64,000 bases of DNA from Mycobacterium sp. ENV421 (GTDB taxonomy: Bacteria > Actinomycetota > Actinomycetes > Mycobacteriales > Mycobacteriaceae). The DNA lies in contig NZ_PDHO01000004.1 of assembly GCF_002887815.1 (NCBI RefSeq), forward strand, positions 124,001 through 188,000, read 5' to 3'. Position numbers and translations under genes: made by a program. Below are positions 1-7,785 of the stretch, piece by piece; position 1 is the first letter of the stretch, and each line of letters starts with the position of its first letter. The notes under the pieces were generated by a model, which was not told where the DNA came from, searched no databases, and saw only the letters and a list, made by a program, of their open reading frames with translations.

Positions 1-67
1 GGTCCGCCACTGCCGCACCGATTCCCGAACCGCCACCGGTCACCACCGCCGTTTTCGAGGTGGACAT
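1..67 (-). CDS. Short-chain dehydrogenase/reductase, N-terminal fragment
   Basis: Only the first 22 codons lie inside the window; the gene runs off the left edge. The peptide opens with MSTSKTAVVTGGGSGIGAAV, in which TGGGSGIG is the classical SDR Rossmann dinucleotide-binding glycine motif (TGxxxGIG) at residues 9-16. The ATG follows a purine-rich stretch (AAAGGGGAAA) suited to ribosome binding. It lies downstream of and on the same strand as the TetR gene, 54 bases away, so the two may be co-transcribed. The substrate cannot be judged from this fragment. Confidence 0.85.
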   Translation of the reverse strand, partial: MSTSKTAVVTGGGSGIGAAVAD

Positions 68-121
68 AGGTTTCCCCTTTCCGGCGGGCTGACCGCCTGA
101 TGAACGAAAGATGCTGGAAAA

Positions 122-712
122 TCAGGATGTTCGGCGCGGCGCACGCAAGCCGAGTGCACGCCGGCCCGCCTCGACGAGCTGGGCGTGCAGCCACTCGTCG
201 TCGGCTGCACGTTTCGGATCGGCCGATCCGGCGATTCCGGCGAAGACGAACTGCGCCCGCAGATACCCGCCGGGGCCGGGGTGGACATCGGCGAGCAGCG
301 CCATCTGGCGCGAGATCATGTGCGTCCAGTCGCGGTTGGCTTTCAGCACGGTGTGCACGCTCGGGTCAGACGCCAGGACCGAGACCAGCATCGGGTTCTG
401 CACCGCCAGGCGGGCGTAGCCGTTGAGCATGCGTTCGGCCCGGGCCTGCACGCCGCGTTGCTTCTCCGCGTCGTCGACCACCGCGGACAGCTTGTCGATG
501 ATCGGCTCGAGGATCGCGGTGAGCAACTGCTCGCGGGTCCGAAAGTGGTGGTAGATCGCGGCTTTGGTGAAGCCGAGCTCGTCGGCGATCATCTGCAGCG
601 AGGTCCCGGCGAAGCTGTGCCGAATGAACAGCGCGATGGCCGCATCGATCAGCCGCTGCCGGGTATCGGGGGCGGCCGTGGAGTCGGGGGTGGCTGCGGC
701 GACTGCGCTCAT
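122..712 (-). CDS. TetR/AcrR family transcriptional regulator
   Basis: A 196-residue DNA-binding repressor of the TetR family. The N-terminal helix-turn-helix spans about residues 18-62, with the recognition segment around GFTKAAIYHHFRTREQLL, typical of the family. The C-terminal ligand-binding half is all-helical and unassigned. The ATG at 712 was chosen because GGGAG sits six bases before it; an upstream in-frame start at 802 would read through the repeats I take to be its operator. It is divergent from the P450/ferredoxin pair across a 114-base region carrying three copies of one sequence motif, so autoregulation plus control of the P450 is the natural reading. The ligand is unknown. Confidence 0.9.
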   Translation of the reverse strand: MSAVAAATPDSTAAPDTRQRLIDAAIALFIRHSFAGTSLQMIADELGFTKAAIYHHFRTREQLLTAILEPIIDKLSAVVDDAEKQRGVQARAERMLNGYARLAVQNPMLVSVLASDPSVHTVLKANRDWTHMISRQMALLADVHPGPGGYLRAQFVFAGIAGSADPKRAADDEWLHAQLVEAGRRALGLRAPRRTS

Positions 713-739
713 CGTCGACTCCCTTCGCAATGCAACTTT

Positions 740-795
740 ACGATCGGCTAGTAAACTACCATACGATCGGCTAGCATCCTCCTCGCCGATCGTAT
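740..795. promoter_or_regulatory. Probable TetR operator: three copies of one motif
   Basis: ACGATCGGCTAG occurs twice as a direct repeat (740-751 and 763-774, period 23). A third, inverted partial copy gives a perfect 10-base inverted repeat, ATACGATCGG (761-770) against CCGATCGTAT (786-795), with a 15-base spacer. The cluster lies between the divergent TetR and P450 starts, where a repressor controlling both would bind. Binding is inferred from position and symmetry only. Confidence 0.6.
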
Positions 796-826
796 AGGCC
801 ATACCGTGACGTGAAGGGATTCCTCA

Positions 827-2107
827 GTGACCGACGTAGACGCCGTCAACTTCTTCACGGATCGCGGTCTGGTCGCTGATCCGTATCCGTATCTGGAGGC
901 GCTGCAAGCACGTTGCCCGGTCTCGAAGGAGCCGCACCACGGCGTGTGGATGGTCACCGGATGGGAAGAAGCCACCGAAGTCGCCGGCGACGCTGACCGT
1001 TTCTCGTCCTGCATCGCGGTGACCGGCCCCTTCCCCGGCTTCCCGGTTCCCGTCGAGGGGCGTGACGACGTCCCGGAACTCATCGCCCGGCACCGCGACG
1101 AACTGCCCTTCTACGACCAGTTGCCCGCGCTCGATCCGCCCGTGCACACCGATCACCGCGCCCTGCTGATGCGGCTGATCACACCCAAGCGCCTCAAGGA
1201 GAACGAAGAGGCGATGGGAGCGATGGTCGACCGCGCGCTCGACGACTACCTGGTCGGCAGCGGCGGTGAGCTGATTGCCGGCTTCGCCCAGCCGTTCACG
1301 CTGATGATCATCGCCGACCTGCTGGGCGTCCCCGACGTCGACCGCGACGAGTTCGTCAGGGAAATGGCCAGCGGCGCGCACCACGGCGGCGGCATCGGCA
1401 GCGTCAAGGGCGAGAGCCTGGCCAAGTCCCCCTTGGAGTATCTCTACGACAAGTTCAGCGCCTATATCGAAGACCGGCGCGCCAACCCTCGCGGCGACGT
1501 GCTGTCCGAGATGGCCGCGGCCACCTTCCCGGACGGCTCGGTGCCCGATCCCGGCGACGTGGCCCGGGTGGCGGCCAACCTCTACTCGGCAGGCCAGGAG
1601 ACCACTGTCCGGCTGCTCAGCGCCGCCCTGCAGATCCTCGGCGACAACCCGGAATTCCAGGCGCAGCTGCGGGCGGACCGTTCCACGATCAGCAACTTCA
1701 TCGAAGAAGCGCTGCGCTTCGAGAGCCCGGTCAAGGGCGACTTCCGGCTCTCCAAGGAACCGGTCACCCTCGGTGGGGTGGATGTCCCGTCGGGCTCCAC
1801 ACTGATGGTGGTCCAGGCCGCGGCCAATCGCGACCCGCGCCGCTTCACCGACCCGAACACCTTCGACCCATCTCGGTCAAATGCCCGGCAGCACATCGCA
1901 TTCGGGCGAGGAATCCACACCTGCCCGGGCGCTCCGCTGGCCCGGGCCGAGGCGCGGGTGGCGCTGACGCGTCTGCTGGATCGCACCACCGACATCCGTA
2001 TCAGTGAAGAACACCACGGACCCGCCGATGCACGGCGGTATTCCTATGTGCCCACCTACATCCTGCGTGGGCTCACCGAACTGCATCTGGAGTTTGATCT
2101 CGTATGA
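827..2107 (+). CDS. Cytochrome P450 monooxygenase
   Basis: A 426-residue soluble bacterial P450. The haem-binding loop FGRGIHTCPGAPLAR carries the cysteine ligand at about residue 366, and the I-helix oxygen-activation motif reads AGQETT. An ExxR is visible in EEALRF. The GTG start has AAGGGA eight bases upstream. The stop overlaps the ATG of a 3Fe-4S ferredoxin by four bases, so translation is coupled and that ferredoxin is the likely electron donor. The divergent TetR regulator suggests induction by a small molecule, possibly the substrate. I cannot place it in a numbered CYP family from memory. Confidence 0.92.
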   Translation: MTDVDAVNFFTDRGLVADPYPYLEALQARCPVSKEPHHGVWMVTGWEEATEVAGDADRFSSCIAVTGPFPGFPVPVEGRDDVPELIARHRDELPFYDQLPALDPPVHTDHRALLMRLITPKRLKENEEAMGAMVDRALDDYLVGSGGELIAGFAQPFTLMIIADLLGVPDVDRDEFVREMASGAHHGGGIGSVKGESLAKSPLEYLYDKFSAYIEDRRANPRGDVLSEMAAATFPDGSVPDPGDVARVAANLYSAGQETTVRLLSAALQILGDNPEFQAQLRADRSTISNFIEEALRFESPVKGDFRLSKEPVTLGGVDVPSGSTLMVVQAAANRDPRRFTDPNTFDPSRSNARQHIAFGRGIHTCPGAPLARAEARVALTRLLDRTTDIRISEEHHGPADARRYSYVPTYILRGLTELHLEFDLV

Positions 2108-2295
2108 AAGCCCACATCGACGACGGGCGCTGCCGGGGCCATGGCGTGTGCACCACCGTCTGTCCGGAGGTGTTCGCGATGACCGACGACGGGTATGCCG
2201 AGGCGATCGTCGACGAGGTGCCCGCCGGGCTCGAAGACAGCGCCCGTGAGGCCGCCGGCGCCTGCCCGGAGAACGCCGTCATCCTCGATCAGTAG
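2104..2295 (+). CDS. 3Fe-4S type ferredoxin, P450 redox partner
   Basis: A 63-residue ferredoxin with the single-cluster pattern CRGHGVCTTVCP near the N-terminus and a distal CP at about residues 55-56. In the P450-associated mycobacterial ferredoxins the second position of the usual CxxCxxC is not cysteine (here H), which gives a 3Fe-4S cluster. The start codon overlaps the stop of the preceding P450 (ATGA), strong evidence for a dedicated electron-transfer partner. Its end overlaps the convergent membrane-protein gene by seven bases. No ferredoxin reductase lies nearby, so a housekeeping reductase must supply electrons. Confidence 0.92.
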   Translation: MKAHIDDGRCRGHGVCTTVCPEVFAMTDDGYAEAIVDEVPAGLEDSAREAAGACPENAVILDQ

Positions 2296-2576
2296 TTCAC
2301 GATCGAGCGCCAATAGTCTTCGGGTATTTCGGTATTCGCGCGCAGCATCAGCGCGAGGCCGGTGGCCATCGCCACGCCGAGCAGTCCGAGCCAGAGCCCG
2401 AACAGACCGACCGCGGTCCAGATCGCGACGGTCAGCGCGGGCCAGCGTGACACCAGGGTGAGCAGCGGGGCGAAGAAGAAGCCGGCGCCGACGAACCATG
2501 CCGAGCCGGCACGATCGGACCTGAGCACGAAACCAAGCCAGCGCGGAACCGGATGCGGATCACTGTGCCGTGTCAT
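2289..2576 (-). CDS. Small hydrophobic membrane protein, unknown function
   Basis: A 95-residue protein with an N-terminal polar segment (to about residue 22) and two hydrophobic stretches, about 25-42 and 48-78; the second is long enough for one or two passes. It ends in a short polar tail. I recognise no named domain. The ATG at 2576 was preferred over a start 12 codons upstream because the upstream extension runs into the palindrome at 2612-2628. It is convergent with the ferredoxin and divergent from the XRE regulator, so that regulator may control it. Function is unknown. Confidence 0.65.
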   Translation of the reverse strand: MTRHSDPHPVPRWLGFVLRSDRAGSAWFVGAGFFFAPLLTLVSRWPALTVAIWTAVGLFGLWLGLLGVAMATGLALMLRANTEIPEDYWRSIVNY

Positions 2577-2611
2577 GCGCTTCACGCTCCCGCACCGAGG
2601 TAGGCGGCGCA

Positions 2612-2628
2612 ATTACCTGCGAGGTAAT
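2612..2628. promoter_or_regulatory. Palindromic operator candidate for the XRE regulator
   Basis: A perfect 7-base inverted repeat, ATTACCT-GCG-AGGTAAT, in the 86-base gap between the divergent membrane-protein and XRE genes. Its centre is about 43 bases upstream of the XRE start and 44 upstream of the membrane-protein start. A-T rich arms in very GC-rich DNA argue against chance. The assignment to the adjacent regulator is inferred from position. Confidence 0.6.
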
Positions 2629-2662
2629 GGCGTAGCCCCGACGACTGGGAGATGCTGGCGGA

Positions 2663-3430
2663 ATGGGCAGCACAGCGTTCGGGGACCTGTTGCGCGACTG
2701 GCGGCGCCGGCGCCGACTCAGTCAACTCGATCTGGCCCTGGAAGCCGACGTCTCGGCCCGGCACGTCAGCTTTGTCGAGAGTGGACGCTCCACGCCGAGT
2801 CGCGCCATGGTGCTCAGGTTGGCGGACGCCCTGGCCGTCCCGGCCCGCGAGCAGAATCACCTGCTGCTGGCCGCCGGGCTGGCGCCGGCGTATGCCGAGC
2901 GGGGCTTCGACGATCCCGCGATGGCGGCCGTCCGCGCCGGAGTCGACCGGGTGCTCGCCGCCTACGACCCCTACCCCTGTCTGGCGGTGAACCGCAATTG
3001 GGATGTGCTGCAGATCAATTCGGGAACCGCGGTGCTTCTGGACGGGGTCGCACCGCATCTCCTGGAAACCCCGAACGCCCTGCGCATCGCACTGCATCCC
3101 GACGGACTGGCGCCGCGCATCCGCAATCTGTCGCAGTGGCGGCATCACCTGCTCAGCCGATTGCGCCGCGAGGCCGGCGCCGGACGCTCCGCCGGCCTGC
3201 TGGCAGAGCTCGAGTCCTACCCGGGCGGCGAGGACGCGTCGACCGATCTCGGCGGCGTCGCGGTCCCGCTGGAGGTCGACCGTCTCGACGGGCTGCCGCT
3301 GACGTTCCTCTCGATGGTGACGACATTCGGAACGGCGCTCGACCTGACCGCTGCGGAGCTGAGCCTCGAGGCTTTCCTGCCTGCCGACCAGGCCACCGCC
3401 GAGGCGCTGCGACCGACATCGACCCAGTGA
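2663..3430 (+). CDS. XRE family regulator with MmyB-like ligand domain
   Basis: A 255-residue regulator. Residues about 7-65 form a Cro/C1-type helix-turn-helix (LLRDWRRRRRLSQLDLALEA, then SARHVSFVESGRSTPSRAMV). The remainder resembles the MmyB-like C-terminal domain, with the WDVLQINSGTAVLLDG region and the segment about LPLTFLSMVTTFGTALDLTA, thought in relatives to bind fatty-acid-like ligands. In actinobacteria such proteins often control a single adjacent oxidoreductase; here the divergent neighbour is a small membrane protein. The palindrome at 2612-2628 is the likely operator. Its stop lies directly against the KstR box that serves the following P450. Confidence 0.88.
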   Translation: MGSTAFGDLLRDWRRRRRLSQLDLALEADVSARHVSFVESGRSTPSRAMVLRLADALAVPAREQNHLLLAAGLAPAYAERGFDDPAMAAVRAGVDRVLAAYDPYPCLAVNRNWDVLQINSGTAVLLDGVAPHLLETPNALRIALHPDGLAPRIRNLSQWRHHLLSRLRREAGAGRSAGLLAELESYPGGEDASTDLGGVAVPLEVDRLDGLPLTFLSMVTTFGTALDLTAAELSLEAFLPADQATAEALRPTSTQ

Positions 3431-3444
3431 TAGAACACGTTCTA
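3431..3444. promoter_or_regulatory. KstR-type operator upstream of cyp125
   Basis: TAGAACACGTTCTA fits the published mycobacterial KstR consensus TnnAACnnGTTnnA exactly and is nearly a perfect palindrome. It begins immediately after the XRE stop codon and 97 bases before the CYP125 ATG. KstR is the TetR-family repressor of cholesterol catabolism, released by sterol-derived CoA thioesters, and CYP125 genes are known members of its regulon. Confidence 0.85.
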
Positions 3445-3540
3445 GTTGCGAGTTTCCTCAACCCGCACCCGAGGCCTCCGTGCGTGGTGTAGGCATGGAT
3501 CACCGGGCACTAGATCACGTCGTATGGAGGTGCGCTTTTT

Positions 3541-4788
3541 ATGCCCAGTCCGAACCTGCCCCCCGGCTTCGACTTCACCGACCCCGACCTGAACAACGAG
3601 CGGTTACCCGTCGAAGAACTCGCTGAGCTGCGCCGCGTCGCACCGATCTGGTGGAACGAACAGCCACGAGGTGTCGGCGGTTTCGACGACGACGGCTACT
3701 GGGTCGTCAGCAAGCACAAGGACGTCAAAGAGATCTCCCGGCGCAGCGACGTGTTCTCCAGCCTGGAGAACACCGCCCTGCCGCGCTATCCGGACAACGC
3801 GGCCGTGTCGCACAAGGACACCGGCCAGTTCATCCTGCTGAACATGGACGCGCCGCGGCACACCCATCTGCGCCAGATCGTCTCCCGCGCATTCACCCCG
3901 CGGGCCGTCGAGACGTTGCGGGCGAACCTGCACGAACGCGCCCAGGCGATCGCCAAAGCCGCTGCCGCGCAGGGTTCGGGCGACTTCGTCGAACAGGTCT
4001 CCTGCGAGCTGCCACTGCAGGCCATCGCCGACCTCATGGGCGTACCGCAGGACGAACGCAAGAAGCTCTTCGACTGGTCCAACCAGATGGTCGGTGAAGC
4101 AGACCCCGAGTTCCATCGCAACGACCCGCAGGGCGCCGCCGGCGAGCTGATCATGTACGGGATGCAGATGGCAGCCGACCGGACGGCCAACCCCGGCGAC
4201 GATCTGGTGACCAAGCTGGTGCAGGCCGACGTCGACGGGCACAAGCTCTCCGACGACGAGTTCGGGTTCTTCGTGATTCTGCTGGCCGTGGCGGGCAACG
4301 AGACCACCCGCAACTCGATCACCCACGGCATGACGGCGTTCGCCGATTTCCCGGACCAGTGGGAGCTGTACAAGGCGCAGCGTCCCGTGACGGCGGTCGA
4401 CGAGATCGTCCGATGGGCGACCCCGGTCACGTCGTTCCAGCGCACAGCTCTGGACGACGTCGAGCTCTCGGGTGTGCAGATCAAGAAGGGTCAGCGGGTG
4501 GTGATGTCCTACCGCTCGGCCAATTTCGACGAAGAAGTCTTCGACGATCCGTTCACGTTCAACATCCTTCGCGACCCCAATCCGCATGTCGGCTTCGGCG
4601 GTACCGGCGCGCACTACTGCCTCGGGGCCAACCTGGCCAGGATGACGATCGATCTGATGTTCAACGCGATCGCCGACCACATGCCGGATCTGACGCCGTT
4701 GTCGAAGCCGGAGCGGCTGCGGTCCGGCTGGCTCAACGGCATCAAGCACTGGCAGGTCGACTACACCGGGGCCGGCGCAAGCAAGTAG
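3541..4788 (+). CDS. cyp125: Steroid C26/C27-monooxygenase, cytochrome P450 CYP125
   Basis: CYP125 enzymes hydroxylate and further oxidise the terminal methyl group of the cholesterol side chain, the entry step of side-chain degradation. The 415-residue sequence is close to M. tuberculosis CYP125A1 as I recall it: PSPNLPPGFDFTDP at the start, AVAGNETTRNSITHG as the I-helix, FGGTGAHYCLGANLARMT as the haem loop (Cys about 360) and LNGIKHWQVDYTG at the end. The N-terminal extension of CYP125A1 is missing; the ATG here has GGAGG ten bases upstream. A KstR box precedes it. It stands alone rather than inside the canonical kstR-regulated gene cluster, so it may be a second copy. Confidence 0.93.
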   Translation: MPSPNLPPGFDFTDPDLNNERLPVEELAELRRVAPIWWNEQPRGVGGFDDDGYWVVSKHKDVKEISRRSDVFSSLENTALPRYPDNAAVSHKDTGQFILLNMDAPRHTHLRQIVSRAFTPRAVETLRANLHERAQAIAKAAAAQGSGDFVEQVSCELPLQAIADLMGVPQDERKKLFDWSNQMVGEADPEFHRNDPQGAAGELIMYGMQMAADRTANPGDDLVTKLVQADVDGHKLSDDEFGFFVILLAVAGNETTRNSITHGMTAFADFPDQWELYKAQRPVTAVDEIVRWATPVTSFQRTALDDVELSGVQIKKGQRVVMSYRSANFDEEVFDDPFTFNILRDPNPHVGFGGTGAHYCLGANLARMTIDLMFNAIADHMPDLTPLSKPERLRSGWLNGIKHWQVDYTGAGASK

Positions 4789-4817
4789 CTTGTGACACAG
4801 GCCGATACAGTCGAGGC

Positions 4818-5363
4818 GTGACGGATACCTGCTGGACACTGACCGCCGCCGAGGGTGAACTGCAGATATTCACCGGAGTCGGGGGGCCTGCCGCCAAGAT
4901 GGGGCATCGCCTGACCATCACCTTCGCGTCCTGGCAGGCGCAGGTCCAGTGGCGCGGGGACGCCCCGGTCACAGCCCGACTGGTCGTCGATGTCGACTCG
5001 TTGCAGGTCGTCAGGGGTGAGGGTGGCGTGACACCGCTGACCGGACCGGAGAAGGGTGTCGTTCGCTCGAACGCGCTGAAGTCGCTGGACGCCAAGAAAT
5101 TTCCGCAGATCACCTTCGACGCCGAGAACATTGGCACGACTGCGGGCGGCTACCACCTGGACGGCAGCGTCACGATCCACGGCACGACGCACCCGCAATC
5201 GGTCGATCTGGCCGTCGAGGAGCACGACGGGATGTGGGTGATGTCCACCGAGCTGCCGGTGGTTCAGACCGAATTCGGGGTCAAGCCGTACTCGCTGTTC
5301 ATGGGGACGCTGAAGGTGGCCGACGAGGTGGCACTCACGTTCACCGCGCGCCACCCGAAGTAG
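4818..5363 (+). CDS. YceI family lipid-binding protein
   Basis: A 181-residue YceI-family protein. YceI proteins are lipocalin-like beta-barrels that bind isoprenoid or other amphiphilic lipids. The length matches a single barrel. Family features visible are KMGHRLTITFASWQA near residues 20-40, a SLQVVRGEGGVTPLTG loop, and DGSVTIHGTTHP followed by a terminal beta-rich EVALTFTARHPK. No signal peptide is seen, unlike the periplasmic enterobacterial relatives, so it is probably cytoplasmic. The GTG start was chosen because it lies just past the CYP125 stop (29 bases); a much longer in-frame extension would run back inside CYP125. It may share the KstR-controlled transcript. Confidence 0.85.
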   Translation: MTDTCWTLTAAEGELQIFTGVGGPAAKMGHRLTITFASWQAQVQWRGDAPVTARLVVDVDSLQVVRGEGGVTPLTGPEKGVVRSNALKSLDAKKFPQITFDAENIGTTAGGYHLDGSVTIHGTTHPQSVDLAVEEHDGMWVMSTELPVVQTEFGVKPYSLFMGTLKVADEVALTFTARHPK

Positions 5364-5379
5364 CGCCGAAATCGACGTT

Positions 5380-5399
5380 GTGCGGGGCTCCACCCGCAC
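5380..5399. terminator. Hairpin terminator candidate after yceI-like gene
   Basis: GTGCGGG-GCTCCA-CCCGCAC forms a perfect 7-base-pair GC-rich stem with a six-base loop, 16 bases beyond the stop codon. It is followed by TTCTCC rather than a strong U-tract, as is common for mycobacterial intrinsic terminators. Confidence 0.5.
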
Positions 5400-5438
5400 T
5401 TCTCCTGCCGCTCGTCGGTTTGGGCGGTCCCGGGGCAC

Positions 5439-5449
5439 TGGTCTGACCA
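5439..5449. promoter_or_regulatory. FadR-subfamily operator candidate
   Basis: TGGTCTGACCA is a perfect 5-base inverted repeat with one central base and matches the TNGTNNNACNA consensus of FadR-subfamily GntR regulators. It lies 36 bases before the start of the GntR gene, suggesting autoregulation of the regulator/hydroxylase operon. Confidence 0.6.
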
Positions 5450-5485
5450 CTTGACCTCTGGCCGCTAGCCGGGCATGCTGGCGGC

Positions 5486-6208
5486 ATGGCACTGCAGCCG
5501 GTGAGCCGGCGTTCCGTACCCGAGGATGTCTTCGAGCAGATCCTCGCCGACGTCCTCAGCGGCGAGATGCAACCGGGCGAACCGCTTCCCAGCGAGCGCC
5601 GGCTGGCCGAGGTGCTCGGAGTATCCCGGCCCGCCGTGCGCGAGGCGCTCAAGCGGGTCGCCGCCGCGGGCCTCGTCGAGGTCCGCCAGGGTGACGCGAC
5701 CACGGTCCGCGACTTCCGCAGGCACGCCGGTCTCGACCTGCTCCCCCAATTGCTGCTTCGCGGTGGGCAACTCGACGTATCGGTGGCGCGCAGCATCCTC
5801 GAGGCCCGCCTGCACAACGGGCCCAAGGTGGCCGAACTGGCCGCGCGGCGCCACCCGGACGGGCTGGCCGAGCTGCTCGAACAATCGATCGTCGCGCTCG
5901 AATCCGCCGACGACCCACTCGAGCAACAGCGACACGCGCTGGCGTTCTGGGATCACATCGTCGACGGCGCCGACTCCATCGCATTTCGGTTGATGTTCAA
6001 CACGTTACGGGCCGCTTACGTGCCGGCACTGCCCGCGCTGGCCACCCTGATGGCCGCCGAGGTCGGGCAGACGCAGGCCTACCGCACCGTCGCCCGCACC
6101 ATCGCGGCGGGCCGACCGGAGGAGGCGGCCACTGCCGCCCGCGAACTGCTGGAACCGGCCACCGCCGCTCTGGTGACCGCCCTGACCGCACTGGAGGAAC
6201 AACAGTGA
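5486..6208 (+). CDS. GntR/FadR family transcriptional regulator
   Basis: A 240-residue regulator. The N-terminal winged helix occupies about residues 10-76 with the family signature [29 protein letters not shown]. The C-terminal half is an all-helical FCD-type ligand domain. In this subfamily ligands are acyl-CoAs or carboxylic acids. Its last four bases overlap the ATG of the membrane hydroxylase, so the two are one translationally coupled unit and the hydroxylase is its probable target. A FadR-type palindrome sits in the promoter region. The effector is not predictable. Confidence 0.9.
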   Translation: MALQPVSRRSVPEDVFEQILADVLSGEMQPGEPLPSERRLAEVLGVSRPAVREALKRVAAAGLVEVRQGDATTVRDFRRHAGLDLLPQLLLRGGQLDVSVARSILEARLHNGPKVAELAARRHPDGLAELLEQSIVALESADDPLEQQRHALAFWDHIVDGADSIAFRLMFNTLRAAYVPALPALATLMAAEVGQTQAYRTVARTIAAGRPEEAATAARELLEPATAALVTALTALEEQQ

Positions 6209-6891
6209 CTGCACCGACCAACGCCCGCCGCAGTCTCACCCTGGCCGATGCGGGCCGTGAATTCTGGCGGCATCCCACCCCGTGGTTGTTCCTCGTGGCG
6301 CTGACCGGGGCCGTGATCGCCCGCGTCGCGGTCGGCGACTGGCGGCTCGGCGATGCGGTGGTTCCGTTCGCGATCGCCGCGGCATTCCCGTTCCTGGAGT
6401 GGACGATTCACGTCTTCGTCCTGCACTGGCGGCCACGCCGCATCGGTCGGTTCACTCTCGACCCGCTGCTTGCCCGCAAGCACCGCGAGCATCACATCGC
6501 CCCGCGCGACGTGGACCTGGTGTTCATCCCGCTGCCGTCGGCCATCGGCGCCGTGGTCTCCGCGGTGGCGATCGCGCTGTGGCTGTTCCCCCGCACCGGG
6601 ATGGGACTGACGTTCCTGGTGGTGATACTGACCTGCGGGCTGCTCTACGAATGGTGCCACTACCTGGTGCACACCGATTACAAGCCGAAAACCGCTGCCT
6701 ATCGGGTGATCTGGCGCGACCACCGATTGCACCACTTCAAGAACGAGCACTACTGGTTCGGGGTGACCACACCGGGCACCGCCGACCGGGTGCTGCGCAC
6801 CTATCCCGATGCGGCCTCGGTACCGACCTCGCCGACAGCCAGGAACCTGCACGCGATCGATGCGGAAAGCCCTGCGGCAGTTAAGCGTTGA
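6205..6891 (+). CDS. Membrane di-iron fatty acid hydroxylase/sterol desaturase family
   Basis: A 228-residue integral membrane oxygenase. The histidine clusters that ligate the di-iron centre are visible in order: [11 protein letters not shown] (about residues 70-80), [17 protein letters not shown] and [17 protein letters not shown]. Hydrophobic segments about 27-45, 52-68, 112-128 and 132-150 separate them. The family hydroxylates or desaturates acyl chains, carotenoids or sterols; the substrate cannot be assigned. It starts inside the stop of the GntR regulator, which implies coupled expression. Its 3' end overlaps the convergent transpeptidase gene by 11 bases. Confidence 0.88.
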   Translation: MTAPTNARRSLTLADAGREFWRHPTPWLFLVALTGAVIARVAVGDWRLGDAVVPFAIAAAFPFLEWTIHVFVLHWRPRRIGRFTLDPLLARKHREHHIAPRDVDLVFIPLPSAIGAVVSAVAIALWLFPRTGMGLTFLVVILTCGLLYEWCHYLVHTDYKPKTAAYRVIWRDHRLHHFKNEHYWFGVTTPGTADRVLRTYPDAASVPTSPTARNLHAIDAESPAAVKR

Positions 6892-7636
6892 TGACGACCG
6901 GGTCGCCGACGTGGACCTGGTTGAAATACCACGAGGCGTTGTCCGGGCTCAGGTTGATGCAGCCGTGGCTGACATTCGCGTAGCCCTGCGAACCGACCGA
7001 CCACGGCGCGGAGTGCACGTACACCCCGCCCCAGGTGACGCGTACGGCGTCGCTCACGGTGAGCTTGTAGCCCTCCGGGTCGTTCAGCGGAATGCCGATG
7101 GTGCGGGAATCCATCACGACCGTGGACTGCTTCTCCAGCACGTTGAAGCTACCCACCGGGGTCGGGTGCTTGGGCTTGCCCATCGAGGCCGGCATCTGAC
7201 GTGCCACCTGGCCGTCGATGCTGACGGTGAACGTGTGCGCCGAGATGTCGGCGACGCCGAGCACGATCGCCCCGGTCCCGAACGTCCGCGGAATCCCGCC
7301 GGCCATCATCGTGATCTCGGAGTGTGCAGGCCAGTACTGGTCAGGCACGAACTGAACCGTCTTGTCGTCGAGCCAGTCGAACCGGCCCCCCACCGAGGCC
7401 GGTGTGGTCACGCTGATCGTCTGCTGAGCCGCCCAGCGGTCGGTGATCGGCTTGGTGAACGTCACGGTGATCGGCATGGCCACTCCGACGATCTGCCCGT
7501 TGGTGGGCTGAACGGACGCCACTGTCGCGCCGTCGATGGAGGGCGCGACGGCAGCTGTGCTGGTTTGCACCGAAGCCGCCAGTGACAGCACCGCGATCCC
7601 TGCGACGGCGATTGCGCGTCGAACTGCTTTGGCCAT
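6881..7636 (-). CDS. ldtA: L,D-transpeptidase (LdtA/LdtMt1 type)
   Basis: A cell-wall enzyme forming 3-3 cross-links between meso-diaminopimelate residues of peptidoglycan. It is 251 residues, the length of M. tuberculosis LdtMt1 (Rv0116c). An N-terminal signal or anchor segment (about 8-29) precedes an Ig-like domain (about 35-125) and the YkuD catalytic domain. The active-site motif SHGCINLSPDNASWYF places catalytic Cys at 226 and His at 224; VYVHSAPWS supplies a second conserved His at 208. These positions match the numbering I recall for LdtMt1. It is convergent with the hydroxylase gene. Carbapenem-sensitive catalysis is family knowledge. Confidence 0.94.
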   Translation of the reverse strand: MAKAVRRAIAVAGIAVLSLAASVQTSTAAVAPSIDGATVASVQPTNGQIVGVAMPITVTFTKPITDRWAAQQTISVTTPASVGGRFDWLDDKTVQFVPDQYWPAHSEITMMAGGIPRTFGTGAIVLGVADISAHTFTVSIDGQVARQMPASMGKPKHPTPVGSFNVLEKQSTVVMDSRTIGIPLNDPEGYKLTVSDAVRVTWGGVYVHSAPWSVGSQGYANVSHGCINLSPDNASWYFNQVHVGDPVVINA

Positions 7637-7785
7637 GGCTCGGAGTCCTCACGTGGGCGAACAGCAAAGTGAAAGTGTAGATGTTCCGCTCGGCGGCGCC
7701 GGCCAAACATGTGGTGACATGCCGAAACTGCGCCCGAGGGCGACGGAACGCGTGCAATGGTCACACGTCAGCGAAGGCCGGGCGG

